Shown one piece after another: positions 1 through 9,463 of a stretch of DNA of 64,000 nucleotides. The DNA is taken from the NCBI RefSeq assembly GCF_001676705.1, contig NZ_CP016170.1, forward strand, positions 620,001-684,000, in the 5' to 3' direction. How positions within the stretch are numbered: position 1 is the first letter of the stretch; each line of letters opens with the position of its first letter. The position numbers and the translations under genes were made by a program. The DNA is from Bordetella bronchialis. GTDB lineage: Bacteria > Pseudomonadota > Gammaproteobacteria > Burkholderiales > Burkholderiaceae_B. The notes under the pieces were generated by a model. It had not been told where the DNA came from, ran no database searches, and saw only the letters and a program-made list of their open reading frames with translations.

Positions 1-239
1 CTGGGGCGCGGCAGCCGACAGGGCGCCCATGCGCCATGGCCGGGCCCGGCAACCGGTTAAAATCGCCTATTTCCTGGCGGGCGGAGCGCGGCGATCACCG
101 GCGGTTTTGCGGGCAACCCGGGCGGCTTGTTTCCCGCGCGCCAGTCCACATGATCGCGGCCGGGCTTTCCGGCCCGCATCGGGCAGCTCCGCCGCGCTGG
201 CGCGCGTGCGCGGCGCCCCGATACTTTTATAGGTTCTCC
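1..239. other. non-coding leader before ychF
   Basis: No convincing gene is seen here. An open frame runs in from position 36 in phase with ychF, but its translation has no YchF homology before the ATG at 240, so it is treated as untranslated leader. The end of whatever gene lies upstream is outside the window. Confidence 0.5.
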
Positions 240-1331
240 ATGGCTCTGAAATGCGGCATCGTCGGCCTGCCGAACGTCGGTAAATCGACTCTCTTCAACG
301 CCCTGACCAAGGCTGGCATCCCGGCGGAAAACTACCCCTTCTGCACCATCGAACCGAACGTGGGCGTGGTCGAAGTGCCGGATCCGCGGCTGCAGAAGCT
401 GGCGGAGATCGTCGGGCCCGAACGCATCGTGCCCGCCACGGTCGAGTTCGTCGATATCGCCGGCCTGGTGGCCGGCGCCAGCCAGGGCGAAGGACTGGGC
501 AACCAGTTCCTGTCGCACATCCGCGAAACCGACGCCATCGTCAACGTGGTGCGCTGCTTCGAGAACCCCAACGTGATCCACGTGGCGGGCAAGGTCGATC
601 CCATCGCCGACATCGAAGTCATCGAAACGGAACTGGCGCTGGCCGATCTGCAGACCGCCGAGAAGGCCCTGCATCGCCATAACAAGACGGCCCGCTCCGG
701 CGACAAGGACGCGCAGCGCCTGGTGGCCATCCTGGAAAAGTGCATCGCGCAGCTTAACGAAGCCAAGCCTGTGCGTGGCCTGGATCTGGGCGAGGAAGAA
801 CGCGCGCTGATCGCGCCGCTGTGCTTCATCACCTCCAAGCCGGCCATGTATGTGGGCAACGTCAACGACGACGGCTTCACCGATAATCCGCTGCTGGACC
901 GCCTGACCGAATTCGCCAAATCGCGCAACGCGCCCGTGGTCGCCATCTGCGCGGCCATCGAATCGGAAATCGTCGACCTGCCGGAAGAGGACCGCTCGGC
1001 TTTCCTGGCCGATATGGGCATGGACGAACCGGGCTTGAACCGGTTGATCCGGGCTGCGTTCAAGCTGCTGGGCTTGCAGACGTATTTCACCGCGGGCGTG
1101 AAGGAAGTACGCGCCTGGACCGTTCCCATCGGCGCCAGCGCGCCGCAGGCGGCGGGCGTGATCCATACGGACTTCGAGCGCGGGTTCATTCGCGCGCAGA
1201 CCATCTCCTACGACGATTTTGTGGCGTACAAAGGGGAGCAGGGCGCGAAGGAAGCCGGGAAGATGCGGGCGGAAGGAAAGGAATACGTGGTGCAGGATGG
1301 GGATGTGATGAATTTCCTGTTCAACGTCTGA
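240..1331 (+). CDS. ychF: redox-regulated ATPase YchF (OLA1 family)
   Basis: This is a ribosome-associated Obg-family P-loop NTPase that prefers ATP; in E. coli it affects stress responses and translation. The start at 240 gives 363 residues, the normal length of the family, beginning [17 protein letters not shown]. The G1 loop GLPNVGKS is at residues 8-15, the VDIAGLV G3 segment follows, and the C-terminal TGS domain ends in the typical DVMNFLFNV. It is intact and is the last ordinary chromosomal gene before the island; the integrase starts 197 bp downstream. Confidence 0.97.
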   Translation: MALKCGIVGLPNVGKSTLFNALTKAGIPAENYPFCTIEPNVGVVEVPDPRLQKLAEIVGPERIVPATVEFVDIAGLVAGASQGEGLGNQFLSHIRETDAIVNVVRCFENPNVIHVAGKVDPIADIEVIETELALADLQTAEKALHRHNKTARSGDKDAQRLVAILEKCIAQLNEAKPVRGLDLGEEERALIAPLCFITSKPAMYVGNVNDDGFTDNPLLDRLTEFAKSRNAPVVAICAAIESEIVDLPEEDRSAFLADMGMDEPGLNRLIRAAFKLLGLQTYFTAGVKEVRAWTVPIGASAPQAAGVIHTDFERGFIRAQTISYDDFVAYKGEQGAKEAGKMRAEGKEYVVQDGDVMNFLFNV

Positions 1332-1382
1332 GGATTTTTGCTGGATCTCGGTGGCGCTCAGTAGCGCTTGGTGGACAGGTTG

Positions 1383-1404
1383 ACCCATTTTGAAATCAAT
1401 GGGT
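1383..1404. other. short inverted repeat between ychF and integrase
   Basis: ACCCATT (1383-1389) and AATGGGT (1398-1404) form a perfect 7-bp stem with an 8-base loop. It could be a weak ychF terminator, though no T-tract follows, or part of the attachment site of the neighbouring integrase. Neither role can be decided from this window. Confidence 0.25.
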
Positions 1405-1462
1405 TGCGTAAACAATACGGTCTGCGGAGCGTTCCTATTGTTCATCGAGGTCTGAAAAATTC

Positions 1463-1503
1463 GGGGGTAGCGTTGGGGGTACTCGTCTTCAACCGTGGGG
1501 GTA
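1463..1503 (+). repeat. three GGGGGTA direct repeats upstream of the integrase (candidate arm-type sites)
   Basis: GGGGGTA occurs at 1463-1469, 1475-1481 and 1497-1503, ending 26 bp before the integrase ATG. Clusters of short G-rich direct repeats just upstream of P4/DUF4102-type integrases are commonly the arm-type binding sites of the recombinase. That role is inferred from position and repetition only. Confidence 0.4.
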
Positions 1504-1528
1504 CATCTCCCCGCAGTGGAGTCCAACG

Positions 1529-2740
1529 ATGCCCGAGAATCTACTCACCGACCTCAAGGTCAGGTCGGCCAAATCGACTGATCGAGACTGGAAACTTTCA
1601 GACGGCGGGGGCTTGTTCCTGCTGGTCAAGCCCACCGGCGGCAAGCTCTGGCGGTGGAAGTACCGCCTGCAAGGCAAGGAGAACCTCTTTGCTATCGGCG
1701 GCTTTCCTCAAGTAAGCCTTGCGGAGGCGCGCGCGGCCCGCGAGATTGCGCGCGCATTGGTCAAGCAAGGCATCCATCCTGCCCATGAGCGGCAGCAGGT
1801 CAAGCAGCGCAACCTCGAAGCGCTGGAGGAACGCAAGCGCGCAAAGGAAAGCTCGTTCGCCAAGGTGGCGCAGGCGTACCTGGCCGAGATCAAGCCAGTC
1901 TTTGCGCTCAGCTCCTACCGCACGAAAGAATCCCGCGTCAGGAAGTACCTGTCGCCCAAGTTCGATGGGATGCCGATGAGCGACATTGGCGTGAAGCAGA
2001 TTCGCCCGCTGCTGGAGGAATGCAAGGCCCATGGCGCGTGGGCGGCAATCCATGTCAAAGGCGATCTTTCAGCCATCTTCGAGTTTGCGGTGGTGCGTGG
2101 CCTGGTAGAGGCCAATCCAATTCCCAGCCTGCGTGGGCTGCTGCGCGTGCCATTCAGCGAGAGCAAAGCGGCGATGACGCGAGAGCAAATTCAGAAGTTC
2201 TATCAGGAGTTGCGCGGCTACCGGGGCTATCCGGAAACCTCGCTGTGCCTGCGGCTGATTGCGCTGACCGCCTGCCGTCCAGGGGAAGCGGCGGATGCCG
2301 AGTGGGACGAGTTCGACTTTGAGGATGCACTGTGGCGTCGGCCTGCGGCGAAGATGAAGGCGCGGCGTGACCATGTCAGTCCGTTGTCCGTTCAGGCCAT
2401 TGCTGTACTGAAGGATTTGCAGTGCATCACGGGCGGTGGCCGCTATCTGTTTCCACACCGGAGCGGCAAGGGCTTTACTACGCCCAACCGGCTGACCTAT
2501 GCGATGCGCGACATGAACCTGGGCCGGGGCACGACGCCGCATTGCTGGCGGACGACCTTTTCGACCTGGGCCAATGAGAGCGGGTACCGGCCTGATGCGA
2601 TTGAGCGGCAGCTTGCCCACGTGGAAAGCAACAAGGTACGGGCGACGTACAACAAGGCGCTGCTGCTGGATCAGAGAAGGACGCTGTTGCAGGACTGGGC
2701 TGACTATCTGGGGGCGGCGGAGGGCAGCGGCACGGCATAG
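1529..2740 (+). CDS. tyrosine-type site-specific integrase, P4/DUF4102 family
   Basis: This 403-residue protein would cut and rejoin attachment sites to insert or excise the island. The N-terminal DUF4102 arm-binding domain spans about residues 1-90, a SAM-like core-binding domain about 105-205, and the catalytic domain follows. Catalytic residues are visible: Arg250 in TACRPGEA, the H338-C-W-R341 box, His364 in LAHVES and nucleophile Tyr374 in RATYNKA. All appear intact, so the enzyme is probably active. An RBS-like GGAG precedes the ATG. It sits just after ychF and reads into the island, the usual place for an integrase at the left end. No tRNA target is visible. Confidence 0.95.
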   Translation: MPENLLTDLKVRSAKSTDRDWKLSDGGGLFLLVKPTGGKLWRWKYRLQGKENLFAIGGFPQVSLAEARAAREIARALVKQGIHPAHERQQVKQRNLEALEERKRAKESSFAKVAQAYLAEIKPVFALSSYRTKESRVRKYLSPKFDGMPMSDIGVKQIRPLLEECKAHGAWAAIHVKGDLSAIFEFAVVRGLVEANPIPSLRGLLRVPFSESKAAMTREQIQKFYQELRGYRGYPETSLCLRLIALTACRPGEAADAEWDEFDFEDALWRRPAAKMKARRDHVSPLSVQAIAVLKDLQCITGGGRYLFPHRSGKGFTTPNRLTYAMRDMNLGRGTTPHCWRTTFSTWANESGYRPDAIERQLAHVESNKVRATYNKALLLDQRRTLLQDWADYLGAAEGSGTA

Positions 2741-3073
2741 AGAGGAGTTAGCTGGGTGTTGCAGAACCAATGGACAGGGCGGCCTTTTCCTTTTCAGGAT
2801 AGGGCCGTTGTCCCTTGAGTGCCGTTCCCTTGCCGTTTGCCTTTGCCCTGAGTTGGGCCTGGGAATGGGGTAAACAATGGAGCAAATAGGGTAATTGTGA
2901 AATTATTGCCCTTTTTAGGCATTTCCTTCCTGGCCGGCCATGCCGGCCCCTTGCGACCGCGCCTACGTTCAGGAAATGGGGTAATCAAACGCCTTTAATG
3001 AGGTATTTATAGAGACAATACCCCATTTAAAGACTATGATTACCCCATTTAGACAGCCTGGGCTTACATTTCC
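2741..3073 (+). promoter_or_regulatory. AT-rich operon leader with repeated AAATGGGGTAAT sites
   Basis: This 333-bp stretch has no gene and is clearly more AT-rich than its surroundings. The motif AAATGGGGTAAT occurs exactly at 2974-2985. Related forward copies lie at 2864-2873 (AATGGGGTAA) and 2884-2895 (one mismatch). Reverse copies lie at 3017-3028 (one mismatch) and 3039-3050 (exact). The pair 2974-2987 and 3037-3050 is a perfect 14-bp inverted repeat. The cluster ends 23 bp before the Fic start. The likely role is promoter plus operator for the operon that follows, perhaps bound by the winged-helix end of the Fic protein; that binding is inferred. Confidence 0.6.
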
Positions 3074-4174
3074 ATGCACTCGCTCACACCCGAGTACCTT
3101 GCCGCGCTTCGCTTCGATGGCACTCAGGCCGCCACGTTGCGCACACTGGGCGAGTACCAGGGTAAGCAGCAACTCTACGCCGCACAGTCGCCCGAAGCCC
3201 TCAAGGGCCTGCGCCAGATCGCGGTGGTGGAGTCCACTGAGTCGTCTAACCGGCTGGAAGGTGTTGTCGTAGCGCCTTCGCGGCTGAAGTCTCTGGTCAT
3301 CCGCAACGCAACACCAAAGAGCCGCTCCGAACAGGAGATCGCTGGCTACCGTGACGCCCTGGCGCTGATCCACGAATCGGCCGCGCACATGTCCTTCAGC
3401 GAGGGCGTAGTGCTGCAACTCCACACCCAGCTGTACCGCTATATGCCGCAGGCGGGCGGGCGCTGGAAGGCTACCAATAACGACATCATCGAACGTCACC
3501 CGGATGGCACTTCGCGTCTGCGCTTCCAGCCAGTCGCTGCGCACCTCACGCCCATGGCCATGGGCGATCTGACCGGGCGCTACGCCACCGCGCTGGATCT
3601 GCATCTGGCCGACCCGCTGGTGCTGGCACCGCTGGCGATGCTCGACTTCCTGTGCATTCACCCGTTCCCAGACGGTAATGGTCGCATGTCCCGCTTGTTG
3701 ACCTTGCTGCTGCTCTATCACTCCGACTATGCCGTGGGCCGCTACATCAGCTTGGAACGCATCTTCGAGGACACCAAGGAAGGCTATTACGAGACGCTGG
3801 AAGCCAGTTCGCAGGGATGGCACCAGGGGCAGCACGACGTTAAGCCCTGGCTCGACTACTTCTGGGGCGCTTTGCTACGGGCCTATCGCGAGTTCGAGGA
3901 GCGTGTCGGCACCATTGAGCGTGGCCGTGGCAGTAAAGGAGACCGGGTGCGTGCGGAAGTCCTGGGACGCACTCTGCCGTTTTCGATTTCCGAAATCGAA
4001 GAAGGCTGCCCGGGCGTGAGCCGGGACATGGTTCGACTAGTGCTGCGAGCGATGAAATCAGAGGGGTTGATCGAATCGACTGGCAAGGGGCGAGGTGCGA
4101 AATGGAAGCGCATCACAGCAGGCACCTCCGGTAGTACAGCGGTTCTGGCGATTGGCCACAAGATGGATCAGTGA
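3074..4174 (+). CDS. Fic-domain protein (predicted AMP transferase) with C-terminal winged helix
   Basis: Fic proteins transfer AMP or other nucleotide parts to protein hydroxyls. In this 366-residue protein the Fic motif HPFPDGNGRMSR is complete at residues 196-207. An N-terminal inhibitory motif of the form S-x-x-x-E-G is at S58-E62-G63, marking a class II, self-inhibited enzyme. Residues about 300-350 form a winged-helix DNA-binding end. It is the first gene of the defense-like operon, only 9 bp before the large helicase, and is preceded by clustered inverted repeats. I infer that it autoregulates the operon and may act as a toxin or effector when inhibition is released. The protein substrate is unknown. 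Confidence 0.9.
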   Translation: MHSLTPEYLAALRFDGTQAATLRTLGEYQGKQQLYAAQSPEALKGLRQIAVVESTESSNRLEGVVVAPSRLKSLVIRNATPKSRSEQEIAGYRDALALIHESAAHMSFSEGVVLQLHTQLYRYMPQAGGRWKATNNDIIERHPDGTSRLRFQPVAAHLTPMAMGDLTGRYATALDLHLADPLVLAPLAMLDFLCIHPFPDGNGRMSRLLTLLLLYHSDYAVGRYISLERIFEDTKEGYYETLEASSQGWHQGQHDVKPWLDYFWGALLRAYREFEERVGTIERGRGSKGDRVRAEVLGRTLPFSISEIEEGCPGVSRDMVRLVLRAMKSEGLIESTGKGRGAKWKRITAGTSGSTAVLAIGHKMDQ

Positions 4175-4183
4175 GGACTCTCC

Positions 4184-7100
4184 ATGGATAACGTTTTCCA
4201 ATTCCGCGACCAGCTCATCGAACGATATGGCAGCTTTTCCCGCAGTTTCGTTCGCATCGCTGCGCCTGATATCCAAGCCGAGGTCGAACATCAATATGCG
4301 CAAGGTCGCTACTGGCCTGAGCCGCTGGTGCAGATTAACCCGAATTACCAACGCCAGGGCACGGTGCAGAACCTGGCGGCGCAGGGAGTCTTGCACGCTG
4401 CCTGCGCAGAGATCTTCCAGGTCGGGAAGTCTGCAGGTTCGCCAGAACCCCTGCATCTTTACAAGCACCAGATGGAAGCCTTGGCCAAAGGCCAGGAACG
4501 CCAAAGCTATGTGGTCACGACCGGAACGGGGTCGGGGAAGTCCCTGTCCTTTTTCATCCCGATCATCGACCGCATTCTCAAGGCCAAGCAGTCTGATGGC
4601 AAAACACGTACCAGGGCCATTGTCATCTATCCGATGAATGCCCTGGCCAACAGCCAGCTGGAAGAACTCGACAAGTTTCTGCATGGCTATGCGCCAGAGC
4701 TTCGTCCCTTCACCGTCAAGCGCTACACCGGCCAGGAAAGCAAGGCGGAACGCAGCGCCATTGCGGATGACCCGCCCGATATCCTGCTCACTAACTTCAT
4801 GATGCTGGAGTACATTCTCACGCGCTTCGACGAAGTGGATCGGCGTGTGGTGAAACACTGCGAGGGACTTGAGTTCCTGGTGCTGGATGAGTTGCATACC
4901 TATCGTGGCCGTCAAGGGGCGGACGTTGCCTTGCTAGTGCGGCGCCTGCGAGAGCGCTTGAAAGCCGAGCAACTGGTCTGCATCGGCACGTCGGCCACCA
5001 TGTCCAGCACAGGTAGCCAAGCCGATCGCAACCGCGTGGTGGCCGATGTGGCTAGCAAACTTTTTGGCACCCAGATCAGCGAGCATGACGTCATCGGCGA
5101 GACCTTGGAGCGCGTCACCAACCCGCTTAAGGACGTCAACGCCATCCGCACAGAACTACCGGCGGCCATTACGCGAAAGCAGGATATCTGGGCTGACTTC
5201 GACGCCTTTCGCAATGATCCGTTGTCCATCTGGGTGGAATTGAATCTGGGTATCGAACTACCTGCCGACGAGCCTCCTAGGCGGGCGAGACCCATGATGT
5301 TGGAAGAGGCCAGCCGCCGTCTCGCCGAAGACGCGGGTTGCCAGCCTGAAGCCGCTCGCACCGCCCTGCAGCGATTCCTAGTGGCTGCCCATGATGTGCG
5401 CACGCCCCAGGGCAGGCCGCCTTTCGCGTTCAAGCTGCACCAGTTCATCAGCGGTCCCGGCAAAGTACTCACCACGCTGGAGGCGCGAGGTAAGCGCCAT
5501 GTCACGCTCGATGCTCAGCGTTTCGCGCCGGGGCGGCAGCAAGAGAATGTGCTGCTTTACCCGACGCACTTCTGCCGCGATTGCGGCCAGGAGTACCTAC
5601 CTGTCTGGCACGCACGGCAACCGGTCAGCTTCAGCTCACGTGAAATCGACGATATCGCGGCAGAAGACGACGCCAGCTATGGCTTCCTGTGTCCTCTGGT
5701 GCCCGGGCAGCAATACGGCGGCCTGCTCGAAGACCTGCCGGAAACCTGGATCGACCTCAGCCGTAACGAACCCAAAATCAAGCCAGCCTACAAGAATGCC
5801 GTTCCCTATATGGTCACGGTCGATGCCAAAGGGCAAACGGGCTCGGGGACGGAGTTCTGGTTCATTCCGGGAAAGTTCCGCTTCTGCCTGAACTGCGGCA
5901 CGACACACGAAGCCCACGGCAAGGATGCCAACCGCCTCTCCAGCCTGTCCGGCGAAGGCCGCTCTTCGGCCACTACCATGATTGCCCTGGCGGCCTTGCA
6001 GCAATTGTTCGCACTTTCCGAACCTGCGCCAGGGCAGCCTGACCCACGCAAGTTGCTTGGGTTTACCGACAACCGCCAGGATGCCGCTCTGCAGGCGGGA
6101 CATTTCAACGACTTCATTTTCCTGCTGACGCTGCGTGCCGGCTTGATTGGTGCACTACAGGGAAGCGGTGGTCAACTCGATGAAGAACACTTGGCCGAAA
6201 GCGTATTCAAGGCCCTCGGCTTTCAAGGGGTCGATGAAGCGACCTTGGTGGAGTATCTGCGCACCCCCAAGCTCATGGGACTGGCCCGACAAGAAGCGCA
6301 ACGCACATTGCGCTTCATCATCGCCTACCGGCTACTGCGTGATCTGCGGCGTGGCTGGCGTTTCAATAATCCGAATCTGGATCAACTCGGCCTGTTGCAG
6401 ATTCGGTATCGAGACCTAGATGCCTTTTGCGCTGACGCCAGTATCTTTGCTGCAAACAGCACCTTGACCAAATTGACGGCAGTGCAACGGACAGTTCTGT
6501 TCGAATTACTGTTCGACGCCTTGCGCCGCCATCTGTGCCTGGAAAGTCGTTACCTCGACCCGGTTGAGCAGGACAAGGCACGCACCAGCGCCCACACCTA
6601 CCTGAATGAACGTTGGGCCTTCGCTCCCGACGAGAAACTCGATACCGGCCGCTATCTCATCCTCGGTAAGCGCCCGGAATACAAAGGCAAGCCGCGTACC
6701 GACTTGGTGACAGGTGGTCCACGCTCCCGTCTGCTACGGCAAATAAAGACGGCCGCCTTCTGGCGCAACAGCGCATGCGCCAGCGAGGTCGCGCAGTGGA
6801 AAGATGTCGAGTGGGCTAAGCTGATCGAAGCGCTGCTGGGGTCCGCCAAGGACTATGGTTATGTGCAGCGCCAACCTATCGACGCCCAGTTCGCAGGCTG
6901 GCGCCTGAACGCGGCTGCCCTGGACTGGTGCCTGATTGCCGATCAGCCGCAAACTGATAGCAATCGAATCAACCAGTATTTCCGCACCCTGTATCTCGGC
7001 ATTGCCGACCTGCTGCGTCAGCCCTCGCATCCGCTGTTCGACTTCGAGGCCCAGGAACATACGGCCCAGGTGGATGCGCCACGCCGGCAACTGCTGGAGC

Positions 7101-9457
7101 AGCGTTTCCGCTACACCGAAAAGGACAGGCAGGATTGGGCGCAGAACCCCGCCCACGAAGCGCCGTTGGAGCGGCTGCCGGTGATGTTCTGCTCCCCCAC
7201 GATGGAGCTGGGCGTGGATATCTCCGCGCTCAACACCGTGTACCTGCGTAATGTGCCGCCGACCCCCGCCAACTACGCCCAGCGCAGCGGCCGTGCCGGT
7301 CGCTCGGGTCAGCAGGCGCTGGTCATCACCTATTGCGCGGCGCTCAGTCCGCATGACCAGTGGTTCTTCCACAATGCTGAGCAAATGGTGCATGGCGTCG
7401 TGCGCGCGCCAACCCTCGATCTGAGCAACCGTGATCTCATCGACAGCCACCTGCAAGCGGTCTGGCTTGCCAGTACCCAGGTGCCGCTGGACGACAGCAT
7501 TGCGCCCATGCTAGATCTCGACCAGCCCGGTAAACCACTGAAACAGCCCTTGCACGAAGCACTGCGGGCGCAGGCTGTCCAGAACCGGGCCTTGGCCAGT
7601 GCCGACCGGGTCATCAACCAGCTCGCTGGCGAGCTTGAAGGCAGCGCCTGGTTCACTCCTGACTATGTGCGCCAGGTCATCGACAACGCGGCGCAAGCGT
7701 TCTCTGGGGCGCTGGAGCGCTGGCGCGTGCTGTTCGATGCCACCCGCCAACAGATGGATATGGCTGATCGCATCGTCAAGAGCCATACCGCCTCGCACAC
7801 TGAGCGCCAAAATGCCCAGCGCCGCTACGGCGACGCCGCGCGCCAGTACGCCGTATTGCTCAAGTCCGGCAACGGCCAGAACAATGACTTCTATACCTAT
7901 CGCTACTTGGCCAGCCAAGGCTTTTTGCCAGGCTACAACTTCCCGCGCCTGCCGCTGATGGCTTGGATTCCCGCCCGTGGCGGCCAGGCCGTCAATGGCA
8001 GGGATGACGAAGGCAGCATGGTCAGCCGGCCGCGCTTCCTGGCCCTGTCCGAATTCGGCCCCCGCAGCCTCATTTATCACCAGGGCCGCATGTACCGCGT
8101 GGTGCGTGCCAAACTCAACGTAGGCAATACAGACCACATTTCCGGCAACAGCCAGTTGGCCACCATTGCCTCGTTGGTGTGCAGCCAATGCGGCTACGGT
8201 CATCTCGGCGAGCCGGGCGGCGAACAGCCGCTGGTCAATCGCTGCGAGAACTGCGACGCCTTGCTCACCGAGCGCGATTGGGTGCGCGAGCTCTATCGCA
8301 TCGAAACCGTGGAGACCGTGGCCACCGAGCGCATCTCCATCAACGACGAGGAGCGCCAGCGTCAGGGCTTCGAGCTGCAAACCACCTACCGCTTTCTACC
8401 CGGCCCCGATGGCCGTATCCAGCAGCAGAAGGCCACGATCCAACAAGGCGAGGACGTGCTAGGCGAGCTCACCTACGCGCCCGCTGCGCAAATCTGGCGC
8501 GTCAATCGCGGCTGGCGCAGGCGCAAAGACAAGGAGCAACTGGGCTTCTACATCAACCCCATCACGGGCACCTGGAGCAAGCAGGACGCACCGGATGCGG
8601 AAGACGACCAGGGCGGCGACGATGCTTTGCTGGAGAAGGTGCCCAACCAGCGCATCGTTCCTTTTGTGGAAGATCATCGCAATCTGCTGATCTTCGCTCC
8701 CGTACATGCCCTGTCGCTGGAGGCCATGGCTACTTTGCAGGCCGCGCTCAAGCGCGGCATCGAAATGACTTTCCAGATCGAGGAATCCGAACTGGTGGTC
8801 GAGCCACTGCCGAAGTCCGACGAGCGCCGCGCCTTGCTGTTCTACGAAGCGGCGGAAGGCGGTGCGGGTGTGCTCACTCGCCTGGCAAACAATCGCGACG
8901 ACCTTGCACTCGTCGCCAGCAATGCCCTGCAACTGATTCACTATCGCAAACCGCAGAGCGGCATTTGGACGCTGGACGATCTGCCGTCGCTGGAACAGAC
9001 CGACGCACTTGGCAATCATCAGTGCGAAGCCGGCTGCTATCAGTGCCTGCTGTCCTACTTCAACCAGCCGGATCACGAACACATCAACCGCCGCAATGCG
9101 GATGCGCTCAAGCTGCTGGTCGCGCTGGCCAATGCCCAGGTACAGCCTGTGGAATGCAGCCCGGCCACCGTTGCAGCGACGACCTTGGCAGGCGCGCCAC
9201 TCGACGCCTGGCTGTCCGCGCTCCGCCAGGCAGGAGCCGTGCAACCTGATGCGGTCAACGTGTCCGTCAACAATGGCGTAGCCACTGCGGCGGCCCAGTA
9301 CAAGGCATCTCGTGCTCTGGTGTTTCTATCCGCGGTGGATGAGCAGACCACCAGCGTATTGAAGGACAAAGGCTGGCAGGTGCTCGATTTTTCGGACGCT
9401 TCACGTTGGTCACAACAATTCGCCGCGCACGCCGATGTGTTCGGTTCCAAGGAATAA
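4184..9457 (+). CDS. very large DEAD/DEAH helicase with C-terminal DUF1998 (DruE-like / DrmA-DrmB-like fusion)
   Basis: This 1757-residue superfamily 2 helicase is a probable core of an anti-phage system. Walker A TGTGSGKS is at 113-120, Walker B DELH at 235-238, and motif III SAT at 270-272. The second RecA lobe carries a motif V region near residue 1002 and motif VI QRSGRAGR at 1033-1040. Cysteine pairs at C464/C467, C568/C571 and C1333/C1336 look like zinc ribbons. The end is DUF1998, with a Cys cluster at C1614, C1618 and C1621 followed by QCLLSYFNQ. Helicase plus DUF1998 in one chain matches Druantia DruE, or a fusion of DISARM DrmA and DrmB. The length favours DruE, whereas the neighbours favour DISARM. 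Confidence 0.85.
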   Translation: MDNVFQFRDQLIERYGSFSRSFVRIAAPDIQAEVEHQYAQGRYWPEPLVQINPNYQRQGTVQNLAAQGVLHAACAEIFQVGKSAGSPEPLHLYKHQMEALAKGQERQSYVVTTGTGSGKSLSFFIPIIDRILKAKQSDGKTRTRAIVIYPMNALANSQLEELDKFLHGYAPELRPFTVKRYTGQESKAERSAIADDPPDILLTNFMMLEYILTRFDEVDRRVVKHCEGLEFLVLDELHTYRGRQGADVALLVRRLRERLKAEQLVCIGTSATMSSTGSQADRNRVVADVASKLFGTQISEHDVIGETLERVTNPLKDVNAIRTELPAAITRKQDIWADFDAFRNDPLSIWVELNLGIELPADEPPRRARPMMLEEASRRLAEDAGCQPEAARTALQRFLVAAHDVRTPQGRPPFAFKLHQFISGPGKVLTTLEARGKRHVTLDAQRFAPGRQQENVLLYPTHFCRDCGQEYLPVWHARQPVSFSSREIDDIAAEDDASYGFLCPLVPGQQYGGLLEDLPETWIDLSRNEPKIKPAYKNAVPYMVTVDAKGQTGSGTEFWFIPGKFRFCLNCGTTHEAHGKDANRLSSLSGEGRSSATTMIALAALQQLFALSEPAPGQPDPRKLLGFTDNRQDAALQAGHFNDFIFLLTLRAGLIGALQGSGGQLDEEHLAESVFKALGFQGVDEATLVEYLRTPKLMGLARQEAQRTLRFIIAYRLLRDLRRGWRFNNPNLDQLGLLQIRYRDLDAFCADASIFAANSTLTKLTAVQRTVLFELLFDALRRHLCLESRYLDPVEQDKARTSAHTYLNERWAFAPDEKLDTGRYLILGKRPEYKGKPRTDLVTGGPRSRLLRQIKTAAFWRNSACASEVAQWKDVEWAKLIEALLGSAKDYGYVQRQPIDAQFAGWRLNAAALDWCLIADQPQTDSNRINQYFRTLYLGIADLLRQPSHPLFDFEAQEHTAQVDAPRRQLLEQRFRYTEKDRQDWAQNPAHEAPLERLPVMFCSPTMELGVDISALNTVYLRNVPPTPANYAQRSGRAGRSGQQALVITYCAALSPHDQWFFHNAEQMVHGVVRAPTLDLSNRDLIDSHLQAVWLASTQVPLDDSIAPMLDLDQPGKPLKQPLHEALRAQAVQNRALASADRVINQLAGELEGSAWFTPDYVRQVIDNAAQAFSGALERWRVLFDATRQQMDMADRIVKSHTASHTERQNAQRRYGDAARQYAVLLKSGNGQNNDFYTYRYLASQGFLPGYNFPRLPLMAWIPARGGQAVNGRDDEGSMVSRPRFLALSEFGPRSLIYHQGRMYRVVRAKLNVGNTDHISGNSQLATIASLVCSQCGYGHLGEPGGEQPLVNRCENCDALLTERDWVRELYRIETVETVATERISINDEERQRQGFELQTTYRFLPGPDGRIQQQKATIQQGEDVLGELTYAPAAQIWRVNRGWRRRKDKEQLGFYINPITGTWSKQDAPDAEDDQGGDDALLEKVPNQRIVPFVEDHRNLLIFAPVHALSLEAMATLQAALKRGIEMTFQIEESELVVEPLPKSDERRALLFYEAAEGGAGVLTRLANNRDDLALVASNALQLIHYRKPQSGIWTLDDLPSLEQTDALGNHQCEAGCYQCLLSYFNQPDHEHINRRNADALKLLVALANAQVQPVECSPATVAATTLAGAPLDAWLSALRQAGAVQPDAVNVSVNNGVATAAAQYKASRALVFLSAVDEQTTSVLKDKGWQVLDFSDASRWSQQFAAHADVFGSKE

Positions 9458-9463
9458 AGGCGT

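Noticed and set aside
36..239. N-terminal extension of ychF to position 36
   Set aside because: The start at 240 gives the exact family length and N-terminus; the extension has no homology.
57..1526. Long open frame (489 codons) on the minus strand across ychF
   Set aside because: It mirrors the strongly conserved ychF gene; in GC-rich DNA the opposite frame often stays open. No protein family is recognisable.
2741..3073. Small gene in the leader before the Fic protein
   Set aside because: Short frames here have no ribosome site with a recognisable product, and the stretch is dominated by inverted repeats.
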